Part shown: piece by piece, positions 24,230 to 36,425 of the stretch
Layout: every line of letters starts with the position of its first letter
Numbering within the stretch: the first letter of the stretch is position 1
Assembly (NCBI GenBank): GCA_904063045.1
Contig: CAJFCJ010000048.1
Coordinates: 1-64,000, forward strand
Reading direction: 5' to 3'
From: Dimorphilus gyrociliatus
Taxonomy: Eukaryota > Annelida > Polychaeta > Dinophilidae
DNA: 64,000 nucleotides
Notes under the pieces: generated by a model
Seen by the model: only the letters and a program-made list of their open reading frames with translations
What the model was told of the DNA's origin: nothing
Database searches by the model: none
Position numbers and translations under genes: made by a program

Positions 24230-25265
24230 AAAAAAAATGCGATTTAGATATACACAGAAAGATATTGCTGAGTTTAAAAACATTATTATTCACTATCTAT
24301 TCAATCAAAAATTAGGGGACTAAGCTGCATAAATCAAATAGGAAACTATCTTATTATAATTATATCTTTGGTTATTTAAAGATGTTCTGTGCACAAATGT
24401 AGATGATCTATGGAGGGCAACTTAAAATTAAAGAAATTTTTACCAATTAAAAGTAGTTATTCTGTATAGCTTAATATCTAAACTAAAAATTTTACAAGGT
24501 GGCTGGGTACTTTTTGCCTATAATGTATATATAATATCAATGATAGAATCAAGGACAAGGAAACAAGAACCTGGAAACTTGAAAGAGAACAATGATATCT
24601 ATTCAAACCTTTATACCTAGACCAACTGTATTAATTGCAACAGAAGCAAAGGACGAATGATGATAAATCAGATTCAAAGAAAACCCTGCAATAATAAATC
24701 TTGCAATAGTGGATTTTACCTACACAGTCGAGGGATGCTGGCCAAAAATCTATTGCATAATGGCTTGGATCCTAAAATTCAAGATTAATTCTCATCTATC
24801 CAGAGGCAAACATTCAAAGGAAAAAAAGATATCAACTAGGTTTATCACAATGATTCTTATTAAAAACTGTACAACCTGATTATTTCGTAACTTATGGAAA
24901 ATCAATACTACATTTCTGATCATGCATGATGGAAAATGTCCACAAATGAGATATTTGGATATCAGATTTTGGGTTGAAATAATAGATGAAAGGTATAAAA
25001 ATGGTTAGAAAAATAAAGTGAATTTTAAAAATTCAGTTAAAATTGGTTAAAAAACTGCATATTGTAGTTGTTTTTTCTTAAAAATAGGACAAAACAAAAA
25101 TGATTAACTTGCCTCATTGATGAAGATGTTTGTCGCAATTAGGTATTTGTGAGTTATTTACTATTATTATTAAATAGAATCCTATTTGAGAATTGAACAG
25201 ATTAACAGTTTTGTTATTCATATGATGCCACGTTGGCAAAGCTTATCAGTTAGAACACTCATCAT
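24230..25265. other. No supported gene
   Basis: AT-rich sequence without recognisable exons or repeats. Confidence 0.35.
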
Positions 25266-25269
25266 ATTT

Positions 25270-25813
25270 GTACTGCGTTGTACAGTAATTGTAGGAATCT
25301 CGAGTTCGTTACGATTGAATTCGTCCTCACCAATCATTTACCAATAAACCAAAGTACTGGTCCAAATAGAACCTTTCAAGTTCGTCCCACAGGTAGTCTC
25401 AACGAACGCAATTCCGGCAAAAATTAATCAATGAACCGCCAGTATTTCGTGCAAAGAGTATGTATTGAGTATAATGAGTTTTAGTTCTAAACAAGCAAGT
25501 TTAAACAACTAGCTAACAGTTAAAACTGAACTGCCAAACTGGGAAATGTATTTCCTTTTATACATTTACCAAAGCTTGGGTTCACTTGGTCAAAAGATTA
25601 CAAAGTTGAAATGTAACAGTCTCACAATGCACATATAACAAAGACATGAAAAACTATTGCATCACTTCTGGCTAAGATAAAACAAGCCTGCCTCTTTGGC
25701 ATTTGTTTTTGAATAAGATGTAACAAGTTTGACATGCATTTTTTCTATATTGTTTGTTCCATTGTTAATTCTATAATGCAACATCTGTTTTGGTCAAAGA
25801 ATTATACTTTGTG
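25270..25813 (-). repeat. Repeat R1, subfamily b, copy 2
   Basis: About 544 bp, near-identical in inverse to 17615-18170. TATAAAAGG lies on the minus strand at 25554-25562. The ATG-frame at about 25335 reads MIGEDEFNRNELEIPTITVQ. Confidence 0.8.
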
Positions 25814-25909
25814 CGATAGATGAGTACTTTCATTTTTGGTTTTTAATAAATTTTCTTTCCATTTCTGCACTTGGTAACTTTTTTACAGAAATAATTAGGA
25901 TCACCAGAG

Positions 25910-26043
25910 CTTTCTGATCCAGAACCAGGTATAGCTTGTGGATCTACAGGACCAGGAGAACCTAGTGGACCTGCAGAACCAGCAGTAGCTTACGAATTTA
26001 CAGGAACAGGGGTAACTTGGGGACCTACATCATCGGGCAAATA
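25910..26043 (+). CDS. Gly/Pro/Glu-rich exon, uncertain
   Basis: After AATTAG an open frame reads GSPELSDPEPG ... GPGEPSGPAEPAVAYEF ... and stops at TAA. Composition is much richer in G and C than its surroundings, and there is an imperfect G-P-x-E-P repeat. It could be a low-complexity exon or a degenerate minisatellite. Confidence 0.25.
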
Positions 26044-27117
26044 ATATCGGCGAAATAATTTAATGACAATTACTAGAAAAAAAGGTACAAATATTTAAAT
26101 TTTCAAGTTCAAGGTTATACAAATGAATTCTCCTTTGAGAATTATGGACAATTAAATTGGTGATGATATATTTAAAGATTTATCTGAGATTATTACTTTA
26201 TGAGTATACTCTTTTGGCTCTAACTAATCTCACAAAGGTACCATAAATTTTAATTATAGGTGATTAATATTTTTTGTACAGCTAGTCAAAAACTTTGAAT
26301 TTTTTATTAGTCACGTGATCATTTTTACAATCCAATTGTCCGATAGGACGACTAAAGGACTTTTTATCAGTTAACAGCAACAACCATAAACTTCATTTGT
26401 AAATCAAAATATTTAGAGTTTTAGACATTTTTACTCTTGTTACAATTACTTAATATCGCGACTGTATATATCTGTATACTTGAGGAAATATGAAAAACAT
26501 GGCAAAAATATTCAAACTACTTAATAAGCTTCTTAAATGTTGATTTTTTTTCTATTATTGGCATAAGTAAATTGTTTATTTGGGTAAATGATAAATCAAC
26601 TGAGTTCATGTTCAATTGTTCACATTGTTGTTCAATCAAAGAGTAATTTTTGGCTATATCACTTTTCCAAAAAATATAGCCTGTAAAAACAGCAAACAAG
26701 TTTGACCAATTTTTTTGTCAACCCAACTGCAAAACATTTATTATACATCATTATACTTTTTAGGAATGAAAAATATCTCACAAAGTTCCGTTATTCCACA
26801 TGAAAAGAATGTTTTTAACAACAGACGTCATCAAATGCAAACTACAGATGGAAGGAGGACAAATCCCAACCTGTAGCTGAGTAGAAGAAAGAAAAGGAAA
26901 AAGAAATGACACAAGCAAATCACTGCAAAATTATTCCAGAATATTTCATAAATGGTTTACGGAGAGATTTTAGACTTGGAAGAGTATTATCACATCAGGT
27001 ATTATCTTATGCAGCATACATTTACGCTCCTTGAGTTATGTACAAATATATTCTATTTGGTTCAGGGAAAACTGGTTCATATTATTCTTCTGTATTATAA
27101 AGTGTGAAAAAAGTTGC

Positions 27118-27250
27118 CTAATTGTTGCTTTTACTTATTAGTTAATCGCTTGAAGCATGAAGCCTCTTTAATTGCAGTTTTCGAAAAACTTCTAACAGAA
27201 AAGAAATGAAGAAAATATGAGAGACAAATGACTATAACAAAACTTTTGAT
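27118..27250 (+). pseudogene. MULE transposase tail fragment
   Basis: Reads LVNRLKHEASLIAVFEKLLTEKK, then a stop, then RKYERQM: the C-terminal helix of the MULE transposase (compare HELKKESELIAVYEKLLSEK at 27860). R3-type sequence follows at 27405. Confidence 0.6.
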
Positions 27251-27404
27251 ATAAGGGATGAATAAAAATTTGTTCAAATAACTGCATTTGATCTACTGGA
27301 AAAATACAGCAAATATATATTGTACAACTTTTGCATATATTTTATTACACTTGTATTATAGACAAAATAGCTATGCCATTTACAAACCACTTAAGAAAAC
27401 ACAA

Positions 27405-27520
27405 ACACATTACCTTTTGGCCAAGTTATAATTCAATCAGCTTTCATAAAAGGCAAGGATTATGTCTAGTGGACTTTGTCACATCCTCTCACTAAACATA
27501 AACATGAACTAGAGCATTAG
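27405..27520 (-). repeat. Repeat R3, second copy
   Basis: TTGGCCAAGTTATAATTCAAT and CACATCCTCTCACTAAACATA are the inverse of 15000-15160. Confidence 0.5.
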
Positions 27521-27711
27521 CCAACTGCAAACTAATGCTTGGATATCATCAACTAACCAAAGAGTATATAAAGTCTTGTAATTTCATTCTAATCATCTAC
27601 ATCTATCTCCATCTCTATCTCCATTTCTAACTCCACCTCTTAACCTGAAAAGATCATCTGAAACAAGCTGAATATTCTAGCATAGTGAAATTGCTAGAAT
27701 TGGACTAAACA

Positions 27712-28680
27712 GTGATCTTCTGGAATATATTGAGAAAATTATTATGGAAACCAAATAACTGGTCAGTTTTTGGTTTGTCTATTAGGACCAATAATGATTG
27801 TGAAGGATGGTATCAAAGAATGAACAGTAAGCTACCTGCTAAAGGGTCTTTTTACATGCTGGTTCATGAGCTAAAAAAAGAGTCTGAGTTGATTGCAGTT
27901 TATGAGAAATTACTGTCAGAAAAAAGGATTTACAAACATCAAAAGAAAAAGTATATTGACATCCAAAAGAAAATTTTTGATTTATGGGATGATTTCAAGT
28001 TGAACAAATTGACATCAATAGACAAGAGAAATCTTATTGTGATTCAAAAAAAGAATCCTTTTTATACTGCTAGACAAGCTTATAGCCAATGGGCCATAGC
28101 AGATAAGGTGAGTTTATCTTCTGCTAAGAATATATTATTCAATAATGGATTAAAAAGCTATGTGGCAAAGTAAAACCTTTGACAAAATTGGGGCATCGAA
28201 AAAAGAGAATTCTCTTTGCCAAAAAAACACTTAAAAAAGAAGAGAATGAGCTTAATAGTTACATTTTTTTCGGATGAAACAACATTTGACCTGTTTCCTA
28301 AACAGAAAGTCAGAGTCAGATGTAAATGGGAGGATAAAGACAAGCCAAGAAACACCAGGATCAGTTTTAAGACCCAAGACTGTAAGCTGATGGTCTGGGT
28401 AGCCATCAAATATGATTGTCCCAGAGCTCTGGCATATTGCTCTGAATCAATGGACTCAGAGAAATATATCTTAACTTTAAAAGAGCATATACTTCCTATT
28501 TATAAGATGGAGGACATCTTCCAACAGGATGGAGCACGATACCACACCTACAAAATATCTAAATCTTTTTTAAGGTGAAACAAGATAATGTATCTATAAG
28601 ACTGGCCTGCCCAGAGTCCAGACTTGAATATTATTGAGAATCTCTGGGCAGTGCTCAAACAGAGAGTTTAAAAAAAATTG
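27712..28680 (+). pseudogene. MULE tail fused in frame to a Tc1 transposase relic
   Basis: The 27712-28173 frame starts as MULE C-terminus (NWSVFGLSIRTNNDCEGWYQ with the catalytic E, then VHELKKESELIAVYEKLLSE). It passes without a stop into the Tc1 N-terminal domain (KKNPFYTARQAYSQ ... NNGLKSYVAK). After a frame break, 28216-28578 gives the Tc1 core (FFSDETTFDLFPK first D, FQQDGARYHTYK second D), and 28600-28670 DWPAQSPDLNIIENLWAVLK with E. Stops and a frameshift disable the Tc1 part. This is probably a Tc1 insertion at the 3' end of a MULE element. Confidence 0.7.
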
Positions 28681-29044
28681 CAAAAACTCTGGAGGATTTG
28701 AAAGCTATCATAGAAGAGGAATATTTTTTGATTTCTGAAGACTATATAAAACATTTATATAGCTCCATAAATAAGAGATGCCGTCTTGTCATCCAAAATA
28801 AAGGGTATGGGATAAATTATTAAGTGAAGTTGAAATTTTTACATTATTTGAAATACCTGCCAGAAATTTGACCTCCTCCATTTTTGCAAAAATTTGTCAA
28901 TAAAAATTACTGGAAAGTAAAAAAAAATGCTTAAATGAATTTTATCTTTAAATTCAGTTGTATAAATGTCTTATCCTTCATTCTAAACAAAAAAAAATAA
29001 CTAAGCAAGTCCTTTGAGGTAAATATTTCCCTTTTTCCACTTTA

Positions 29045-29218
29045 AGGACAACCCTGCCCAAGATTTTTTATTGGGACTGTATAAATGAACTATTATTTTG
29101 TTGTTAAGTGGGTCTGAGCTAAAGGCTAGGGAAAGTAAAGTGAAGTAGATAAGGGCTAGGGCTGGGTTTGTGGTTAGGGTAAAAACTTCAAATTCATCCA
29201 TGTTTTCTGTTGTATTCC
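29045..29218 (-). mobile_element. MITE with internal TTAGGG-like repeats (copy 3)
   Basis: GGCTAGGGCTGGGTTTGTGGTTAGGGTAAAA followed by the degenerate terminus CATGTTTTCTGTTGTATTCC. The opposite end is decayed. Confidence 0.5.
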
Positions 29219-29420
29219 ATCAATGATTTAATTTGTTAAAGAATTTATAGCCAAAATTGAAAACAGCTGACCTATGGAACGAAACTGCTTTTTTACCAAT
29301 AAACTTAATGATAAGAGGTAAATGTTTATTCAACCATAAGAATGAAAAGTAAACTTTTTAAAGAGATTGAGAGTTCAGATATCTAATTTACAAAAATGGC
29401 ATAGAGGAAGAAAATAGAAG

Positions 29421-29644
29421 TATATTTATAACATTTCAATTGGGACAGTTTCCCATACAAGTACGAATAACACAAATGCATACTGGGAAAAATTACCTAA
29501 TTGGAATGGAAACGTTTTATCCTATAATTATACTTCCGGTTCAATATCCAGATGTTTTGGAAATGTTCCGAAAAATGCTGCGAGCTTTCTTTCAGGGACA
29601 GCTGCTTCTATTGGCACAGACAATATTTGCCAGAGTAATATGAC
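29421..29644 (+). CDS. Unrecognised extracellular-type exon
   Basis: An open frame to TGA without ATG. It contains several N-glycosylation sites and cysteines: NTNAYWEKLPNWNGNVLSYN, ISRCFGNVPKNAASF, DNICQSNMTHLLVCFKC. Composition looks coding and extracellular but no family is recognised. Upstream exons and signal peptide are not seen. Confidence 0.3.
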
Positions 29645-29849
29645 ACATTTACTTGTTTGTTTTAAATGTACAAATTGACACTTCCTCTAGTATCTACAAC
29701 TTACTTACAATAGTTAAAAGATCAAAAGGTGAGATAAACCATAGATTCCTGGATGTTGAATTTGAAAAATTTATGAATCACCCGCATTATCAACATCTAA
29801 TGGTCCAAATTGAATTAACGAAAGTTGCTTTGCCGATGCTTGCAATCCT

Positions 29850-30200
29850 TTAAACATAGATTTAAATTCTTTTGAAAAGAAATGATCACTAGCTATAGTA
29901 ACTTTTTGTAATGATTTACATTCTCCCAAGAAAATGGATAAATTCTTACTTTGATCTTCGTTAAAAGCGCAATTATATCAATATTTTTATATTAAAGATC
30001 AATATTTAAAAGGGAATACGAAGATGATATTAAGCCTTTACATATTTTTTGAAAACCTTTTTGTAACTCATACATTCTGTGAGTAAATCACTTTTTTGAA
30101 GAGATCCTGTAGATAATTCCAGTAAATTAATAGCACTTGTGAATAATTTAATATTTCGAAAGAGTTCTATATGAACAGATTTTAGGTGACATTTGTCCAG
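29850..30200 (-). pseudogene. LRR gene remnant
   Basis: Minus-strand phrases such as LLTECMSYKK and HLKSVHIELFRN resemble the LRR gene at 37452-39068; the nucleotide string TTCTGTGAGTAAATCAC has a close match there. Frames are broken. Confidence 0.35.
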
Positions 30201-30502
30201 TATAAACTGCTAAATTTTCTAAACTACGATTGGCTATTTTGTTGCAAAAGCACCAGTAGGTCACGGACACTGCATTTGTAGTTGGAAAACGTTTTTGTAC
30301 TTGTCTCCAGGCAACAGTAAGACATTGTAAACAAACAGAAAAATACAGGGGCTGTTACTAATAGTTACGAGAGATTACATCCTTGCAGCTTTGTAGTTTA
30401 ATATTAGCGAGTTTAACAAGGGTTTTATGTTTAATTTATACCAAAAATTTCAAGAGACAAAGTTAGAAATTAAGGGGAAAAATTTTTTGGATGAAATACG
30501 CA

Positions 30503-30863
30503 GGGATGCGGCAGAAAATGTCCACAAAATGATGCTTTTACCCTAACCCTCAGTCTAGATGCTCCCAAGTACAAAGCAGCAGTTGTCTTAGCTGTTGTGT
30601 TCTGGGATAGTCAAGGTATCATTTACCTAGAGTATACTGAACCAAAAGTTAGTTTTTAACTCTGAAATTTATATGGAGATATTAAAAAGACTGAAGGATA
30701 GGTTGAAAAGAGTAAGACCGGGAAAAGATGTGTAGATTGACAATGCAAGATGTCGCACTGCAAAAAAAAACGAGGTCAACAGAAAATGTCTACTGATGAA
30801 ACTTTCAAAGCTAGATTAGGGTTAGGTAAAAGTATACTTTTGAGGACGTTTTCTTTCACATCC
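30503..30863 (+). mobile_element. MITE pair with internal TTAGGG-like repeats (copies 4 and 5)
   Basis: A left end at about 30503 (GGGATGCGGCAGAAAATGTCC, then CCCTAACCCT) and a short near-complete copy at 30771-30863 (GAGGTCAACAGAAAATGTC ... TTAGGGTTAGG ... GAGGACGTTTTCTTTCACATCC). They may be one element split or two insertions. Confidence 0.6.
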
Positions 30864-31222
30864 AAAAAGTTTATATTGTCTATTATAAATTGAAAAATAA
30901 TTGAACAAGTGAGACTACAAAATCGATAATCTATCATATTTAGGACAAAATTTAAAATTTGTTCATTTCTATAAAGATTATTTGTTTTAAAAACATTCAA
31001 TGCAAAGATATTTTACAAGCCTATTTTAGCAAATTAAAACTGTTTGACTATATTAAAATATTTTACTGTTCTTCTCTTGTCAATTAAACTTGACCAAGAG
31101 TAGTTTAGATCAAACTGCGCTTACCGAAGATCATCCAAAGGTAGTTTTTTTTAGTTTTACTTAATGAATTATCTTTATGATTATTGAATAGTTTCAATTA
31201 TATTCAATTTTGCGATTGAACT

Positions 31223-31734
31223 ATGGACGACTCTAAACCAAACATTCAAGGAAAAAAAGATGAGAAAGCTGTATTTGGTCAGGAATACGGAATATATAAG
31301 ATTTCTTCCAAAGGAGGTATGCCTTGTAATCAATCTCCATATCCTTATCCTCAACCAGTGTTAGCTCAACCTTTGTCAACAACTATGAATAATCAGATTT
31401 ATGGGCAGCAGCCTAATCATTTGATAACTCATAAACCACCGGTTCGTGATACAATGGTAAATTAGAAATAACAGAAAAAACGTATTATTTATCAAAATCT
31501 ATTTTGCAGATATTGAGCATTTGTTCTATGCTATTCTGTATCTGTATTGGTTTAGCATCATTGGTTAAGAGTATACAGAGTAGAAAAGCAAGAGATAGAG
31601 GTCGAGTTGATGAAGCAAATAAAAAGGCATTATGCGCTAGAAAATTTGCATTTGCAGCCATAATTACAGGCTTATGCTTTGCTTTTGTTAGCATTGTAAC
31701 AAGAATAATTCTAACAATTATGGCAGTTCAATAA
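31223..31734 (+). CDS. Dispanin / CD225 (IFITM-like) membrane protein
   Basis: Two exons, 31223-31456 and 31510-31734 (intron GTAAAT...TTGCAG, 53 bp, phase 0), encode 152 residues. The N-terminus is hydrophilic and Pro/Gln/Tyr-rich (QSPYPYPQPVLAQP). The C-terminal half is a CD225 domain: a first membrane segment (SICSMLFCICIGLASLV), the conserved loop KSIQSRKARDRGRVDEANKKA, and a second segment (FAAIITGLCFAFVSIVTRII). Family members sit in plasma or endosomal membranes and affect membrane fusion or trafficking; the role here is unknown. The cysteines before the first segment are possible palmitoylation sites. Confidence 0.85.
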
Positions 31735-31739
31735 TTGTT

Positions 31740-32460
31740 TGTTTTTTGTTCAAAATACTTGAAAGATTTTTCTCAGAAGATGTAAATTCTCCAAAGTTAA
31801 TAAAAGCAAACTGCTAGTTAATACATAATTTTGAATTTTTACTCTTTAGGTTAGAAATTAACAATGCTAGGAAGACAATAAAAAATCATTTGTTTCAATT
31901 TTGATATCTAGGGGGACAAAAAAAACAATATAACAGACTAAATCTCTTCACTAAGATATCTCTGCAGAGAGCTCCTTTTCGTACATTTTAAAGCGGAGAG
32001 TTATAAGGACAAGTGTATTTGAATTGCTAAGGGTTTGAAGTCTGTTTGTAGGTTTGTCCATTCTGAGAGAGGGTATTGTTTTTGTTTTTAAATCCAGGCA
32101 CAAAGACAAATAATGAGATTTTGCTATTTATGTTTAAAAAAGAAGTAAGAATAAGAGAAATAATTTCCATTGATTATATAATTCCGAGTTCAATTTATCC
32201 GCTTTTTAATGCATGGAAATAAGAGACCAGGACACAAATAATTGGTAAATTAACAAAAAAGCATGATTGTCAATTGTTAAAGATTCTTCAATCCCATAAT
32301 AATTTTGATAAATTATTTCTATTAAAATCTATCTATAAATTCTTTTTGCGGATTATTAATTGATCATTAAACGGATTAAACAGAGAGAAAGAGAGAGAGA
32401 GAGAGAGAGATAAAGTTTATATCAAATATTCTTTATCATCATCGAAAAAAAAATTGCAGT
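31740..32460. other. Intergenic; GA microsatellite
   Basis: A (GA)n tract lies at about 32383-32411. No exon seen. Confidence 0.4.
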
Positions 32461-32468
32461 CTCAAAAC

Positions 32469-35400
32469 ATGTACAGCAGTGGTTTTCCAATTTTTTTAAT
32501 CCTTTTTGAATTTGCAAGTATAATTTTTAAAAATATTTTAAATTACTTTAACGTACAAAAAAGATTGATAAATAAACTTTTTAAGCGTCTTGTTCAACGG
32601 ATGGTGACTGTTTAACGAATGGTCAATGTATGAATAGGACGTGTTACTGTAAATTTCCATTCAACAATGACCTCTGCAGTATGGGTATGATCTGTTATCA
32701 ATGATTTTGTTATCATTATAATACGTAATTGATAATATTTGATATCAGGTTCTAAATACGCCTATATCGAAGGAATATTGAGCAATGGACTTGTCATTGG
32801 AGTGCATAACCTTTCGTCTGCTTTAGACTGCATTAAACAATGCGAAGACATGTTGAGCTGTGAAACAGTTGGCTTAGGGGTTTACACTAATAATAATAGT
32901 TCTTTCTATTGTTCTCTTATCTCTGATACAACGTATCCCATACAATCTTTTCAAAATAATTCCATTTTGAAAGAACATTACACAATTATTTTTAGAGGTT
33001 AATTGAAATATTAAAATTATTAAAAATTTCTCAAAAAAATCAATGCAAACAATTTTAGATTTTGAATTATCCGTGTGCGGTAATGGAAATTCTATAGTTG
33101 AACATACTCAATACTGCATTGAATTTTTATGGAACACTACAACGGGATGTCCAATTAGTGGTTATGGATTTATTAAAAATCTGGAAGGATGGATGAAAGA
33201 GAATAGTACTTACAACTTAAAAAATCACATCAGAACGATTACATCACTTAGTTTGTCGTCGAATAAGTTAAATGTCAACAGTAAGAAAGAGTCGTATAGA
33301 AGTTTATGTTACGGTCACTTATCTGTAGGAAGATATAACGTTGCGCTAAATAAGCAAGTTATCTATTATTTTGATATTATCTCACCGCAATTTGTCCATC
33401 ATCAGCAACATTTGGTTGATGGAGTTAAAAATTCAAACACAAGTTTTGGAGGTTGTACAATATCAATGACTGTATCGTATGGATATTCTTTTTGGGTAGG
33501 AGTCGATTTAGGAAATGAATTTACAATTGGAAAAGTTGTCATCTACTTATCAAACAATCAAAGTAAGAAATATATACACGTTTTTTGAAATTTTGAATTA
33601 TTTTTTTGTTCTAGACCAAAATCAATTTTTCGATATAATTTCCATGAAATCCTATCCTCCACACCACATGTTTACTCCGGGACACGAACACGAGTATTGC
33701 GCTAAAAATGTACAAATGTTTTCTTCAACTAATAAATTGATTGTAGTTTGTCAACCTCATACGCTATCGGGACGTTACGTTGTTTTACAATCTGACTCGA
33801 CCGATAGATTTGAAATTTGTGAATTGGAATTATATACATGTGAGTAGGGCAAGTAATATATTGAATTTAACTATTAAAAATTTTACCTCGATTAAGCTAA
33901 TCTCGCTCTGTATGGGGAGACTTTAAGTTCGAGTGTTAAAGATGGTAATTCGTACGGTGGTTTTGGTGTTAATGAAAATGCTTTCGGTAATAGTTTTCAA
34001 TCTATACAAGGACTTGAATCGTGGATTGCAGTATATTTAAGAAGTAACTATAAAGTATACGGTCTAGATTTGAGCGAAGCAAAATTTTGGGAATTGGAAG
34101 TTTACGTCATTAAGAGAAATTTCTTTATAAATCAAACCTTAGAGGAAAATGAGAAAAGTTACTCAATTGTCACTTCTAGCCAGTATATGAAAAATTATTT
34201 TCATGTTGCTTGTACGAATATTTTGTCAGGATCGTTCGTTTTATTAAAATCACCGAATGCGTTGTTGTTTAAAAATCTTGAGATATTTGGTTTATTTACA
34301 AGTAAAAATAGTAAGGAGAATAATTTTTTCGCGTGATCTCTGTAATAAATATATTATACAAACAACATAGAATTTGAGAATATAGCGTATGGTAAACCAA
34401 TATGGACGCTCGAAGTTCAAGGTAACAAATATGCTTATTTTGCAACGGATGGCTTTAGTGGACAATCTTACGCTATGACCAGCGAAGATCAATATATGGT
34501 TGTTGATCTATTAGAAATCTTTCACATTCATCAAATAGGAATACAAATGAGATCTTCGAACGAAGGTTGTAAATTTAGAATCGACAAAATCAAAATGTAA
34601 TTGATTGATTAAATGTGTTTTAAAAATGTCTTTAGTAACAGAGATCAACAGATATTTTAACCATTTTAAGATTTATGAAAAGAGAATACAAATCAAAATC
34701 AATGGAAATATTAATAGTTCAGATTGTGAAGAAATAAACAATATAAATAACAATGAATATGGAAAAACAATAATTTGGAATTGCAGTTTAAAAGTTAATA
34801 TTGGTAGATTCATTTTGATAAAAAATTCACAAATGAAAATTATTGAATTACAAGAATTGTACGTCTTCGGAAAACTCTTTCAATCTAATGTTTTACCTTC
34901 AAGTAAACTAGTTGAAGCTTTCTTTGATGAAGACATTGAATGGAATATCTATGAGCAAGATAAATCTCCCCTAAAAGCTATTGATGGAGATTTTGGTTTT
35001 AGCTCTTGCACAACACTAAAATCAATTAGGGAAGATGAGTTAATAATAAAAATGAAAAAAAAATACTTGGTAACCCAAATTCTAATTCAGCCGAGGCATG
35101 ATAATATTAACGGTTAAAATATATATATATTCTCAATTAATACGAAGACTATATACGATTTTTTTTGTCTTCCATAGATATTATGAATCTAACAATTTCA
35201 GTTGGAAAAAAATCACTAAGATATTTTTGCGGTAAATTTTCTTCTACAGAACGTATTAATTATCCAATTGAAATTAACTGCGAATCTCCAATATATGGAA
35301 ATTATATACTGATCACACCAACGTATTCCGATAAAGATATAGATATATGCGAAGTGAAAGTATTTCACTTAAAAGGTAAAGGAATCGCTTAGAGTCTAAT

Positions 35401-35708
35401 TTAATATTAATTTTCTTTCTTTCAACTTTTCAGATGACAAAGAATTAATGAATTGTTCGTCAATGTTGAAAATATATCCTAATTTTGAGTTGTCAAATTC
35501 ATACGAATGCGCAATTTACAAATCGAACCAATCAATGCACGAATGCCTGCACTCATTCATAAATTCCTTATATAAATCATTTATATACAATTTTCAGAGT
35601 AAAACTTGTTGCATAGTAAATTTCGTGATATCCGTGAAAGATTTTATATATTTGAAGAGTTCAATTGTTGGAAAAAATATTTGTATTGTTAAAAATTCAA
35701 CTTGTTGA
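32469..35708 (+). CDS. Secreted EGF/PAN/tandem F5-8C-like protein, 896 residues
   Basis: Ten exons join in one frame: 32469-32517, 32586-32684, 32749-32997, 33059-33562, 33615-33839, 33897-34301, 34371-34596, 34652-35112, 35178-35375, 35434-35708. Nearly all junctions are phase 1. The signal peptide is MYSSGFPIFLILFEFA. Then come an EGF-like module (CSTDGDCLTNGQCMNRTCYC), a PAN-like segment (ALDCIKQCEDMLSCETVGLG), and a fucolectin/F5-8C domain (YNVALNKQ ... FWVGVDLGNEFTIGKVVIYL ... GRYVVLQSD ... ICELELYTC). Further F5-8C-like units follow (starting NLALYGETL, NIAYGKPIW and at EDIEWNIYE), then a Cys-rich PAN-like tail. No membrane anchor is seen. A carbohydrate-binding secreted protein is likely; the multi-exon open frame argues that it is functional. 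Confidence 0.85.
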
Positions 35709-35879
35709 AAACTGCTGATGAACACAAATCTTCCTCAAAAAAGTCAAGAGTGAATTTTTTACTTGTCTCTATTTATTCTAGCTGTTTTTATCTCAAAATA
35801 TAAATAAATTAACTCTTCAAAAGGTCATTTTCTATTTTATAAAACTTTCTTAACAAATATCTAGAGAATTTTTAAACAA

Positions 35880-36130
35880 AGATAATGACAATGGAAAACC
35901 GGAAATAGGAAAAATTAATGAAATTAAAAATGGTTGTCTTTTAAAAATCAGGCATATTTGCGACATTTTTTGCGAAAATTGCTATCAAATAAAACATATA
36001 GACTTATCAGGTTATGACAATAACGTTTGCAATGGAAATAAACAATCAAGTGACTACTTAGAAAATGTCTTAGTTAGCAATTGTAATTTCAATGAAGAAC
36101 AAGAGATAAATTTTGGCAAATTTATTGGTC
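35880..36130 (+). pseudogene. LRR gene remnant
   Basis: One frame reads ICDIFCENCYQIKHIDLSG ... LENVLVSNCNFNEEQEINFG, two RNI-type repeats related to the gene at 37452-39068. There are no start and no continuation. Confidence 0.45.
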
Positions 36131-36425
36131 ACGTGTTCTAAAATTAGGCTTTTATATTTTAATGGTAATCCATATATGAAAATTGGATTTTCAAAAATTG
36201 ACGAAACGATAATATTTATGAATATTATAAGCAAAATATTTTTGATCATTTTCATCAATTTTTTCTTTATTTGGCCTCACTTCATAATTATTGGAACAGT
36301 CACTTGACATCTGGTATGGCATTCAAATAGACATTTTTGTCAACATCTTTGATTTTCTAAGTTATCTTTATCAATTAATTGTTAATTTCATTTATATTAC
36401 TCTATTTTTATTGTACATTTTAAAT

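Noticed and set aside
17605-25813. R1 copies as the two LTRs of one retrotransposon
   Set aside because: The pairs are inverted, not direct, and no gag-pol lies between them; single copies could still be solo LTRs.
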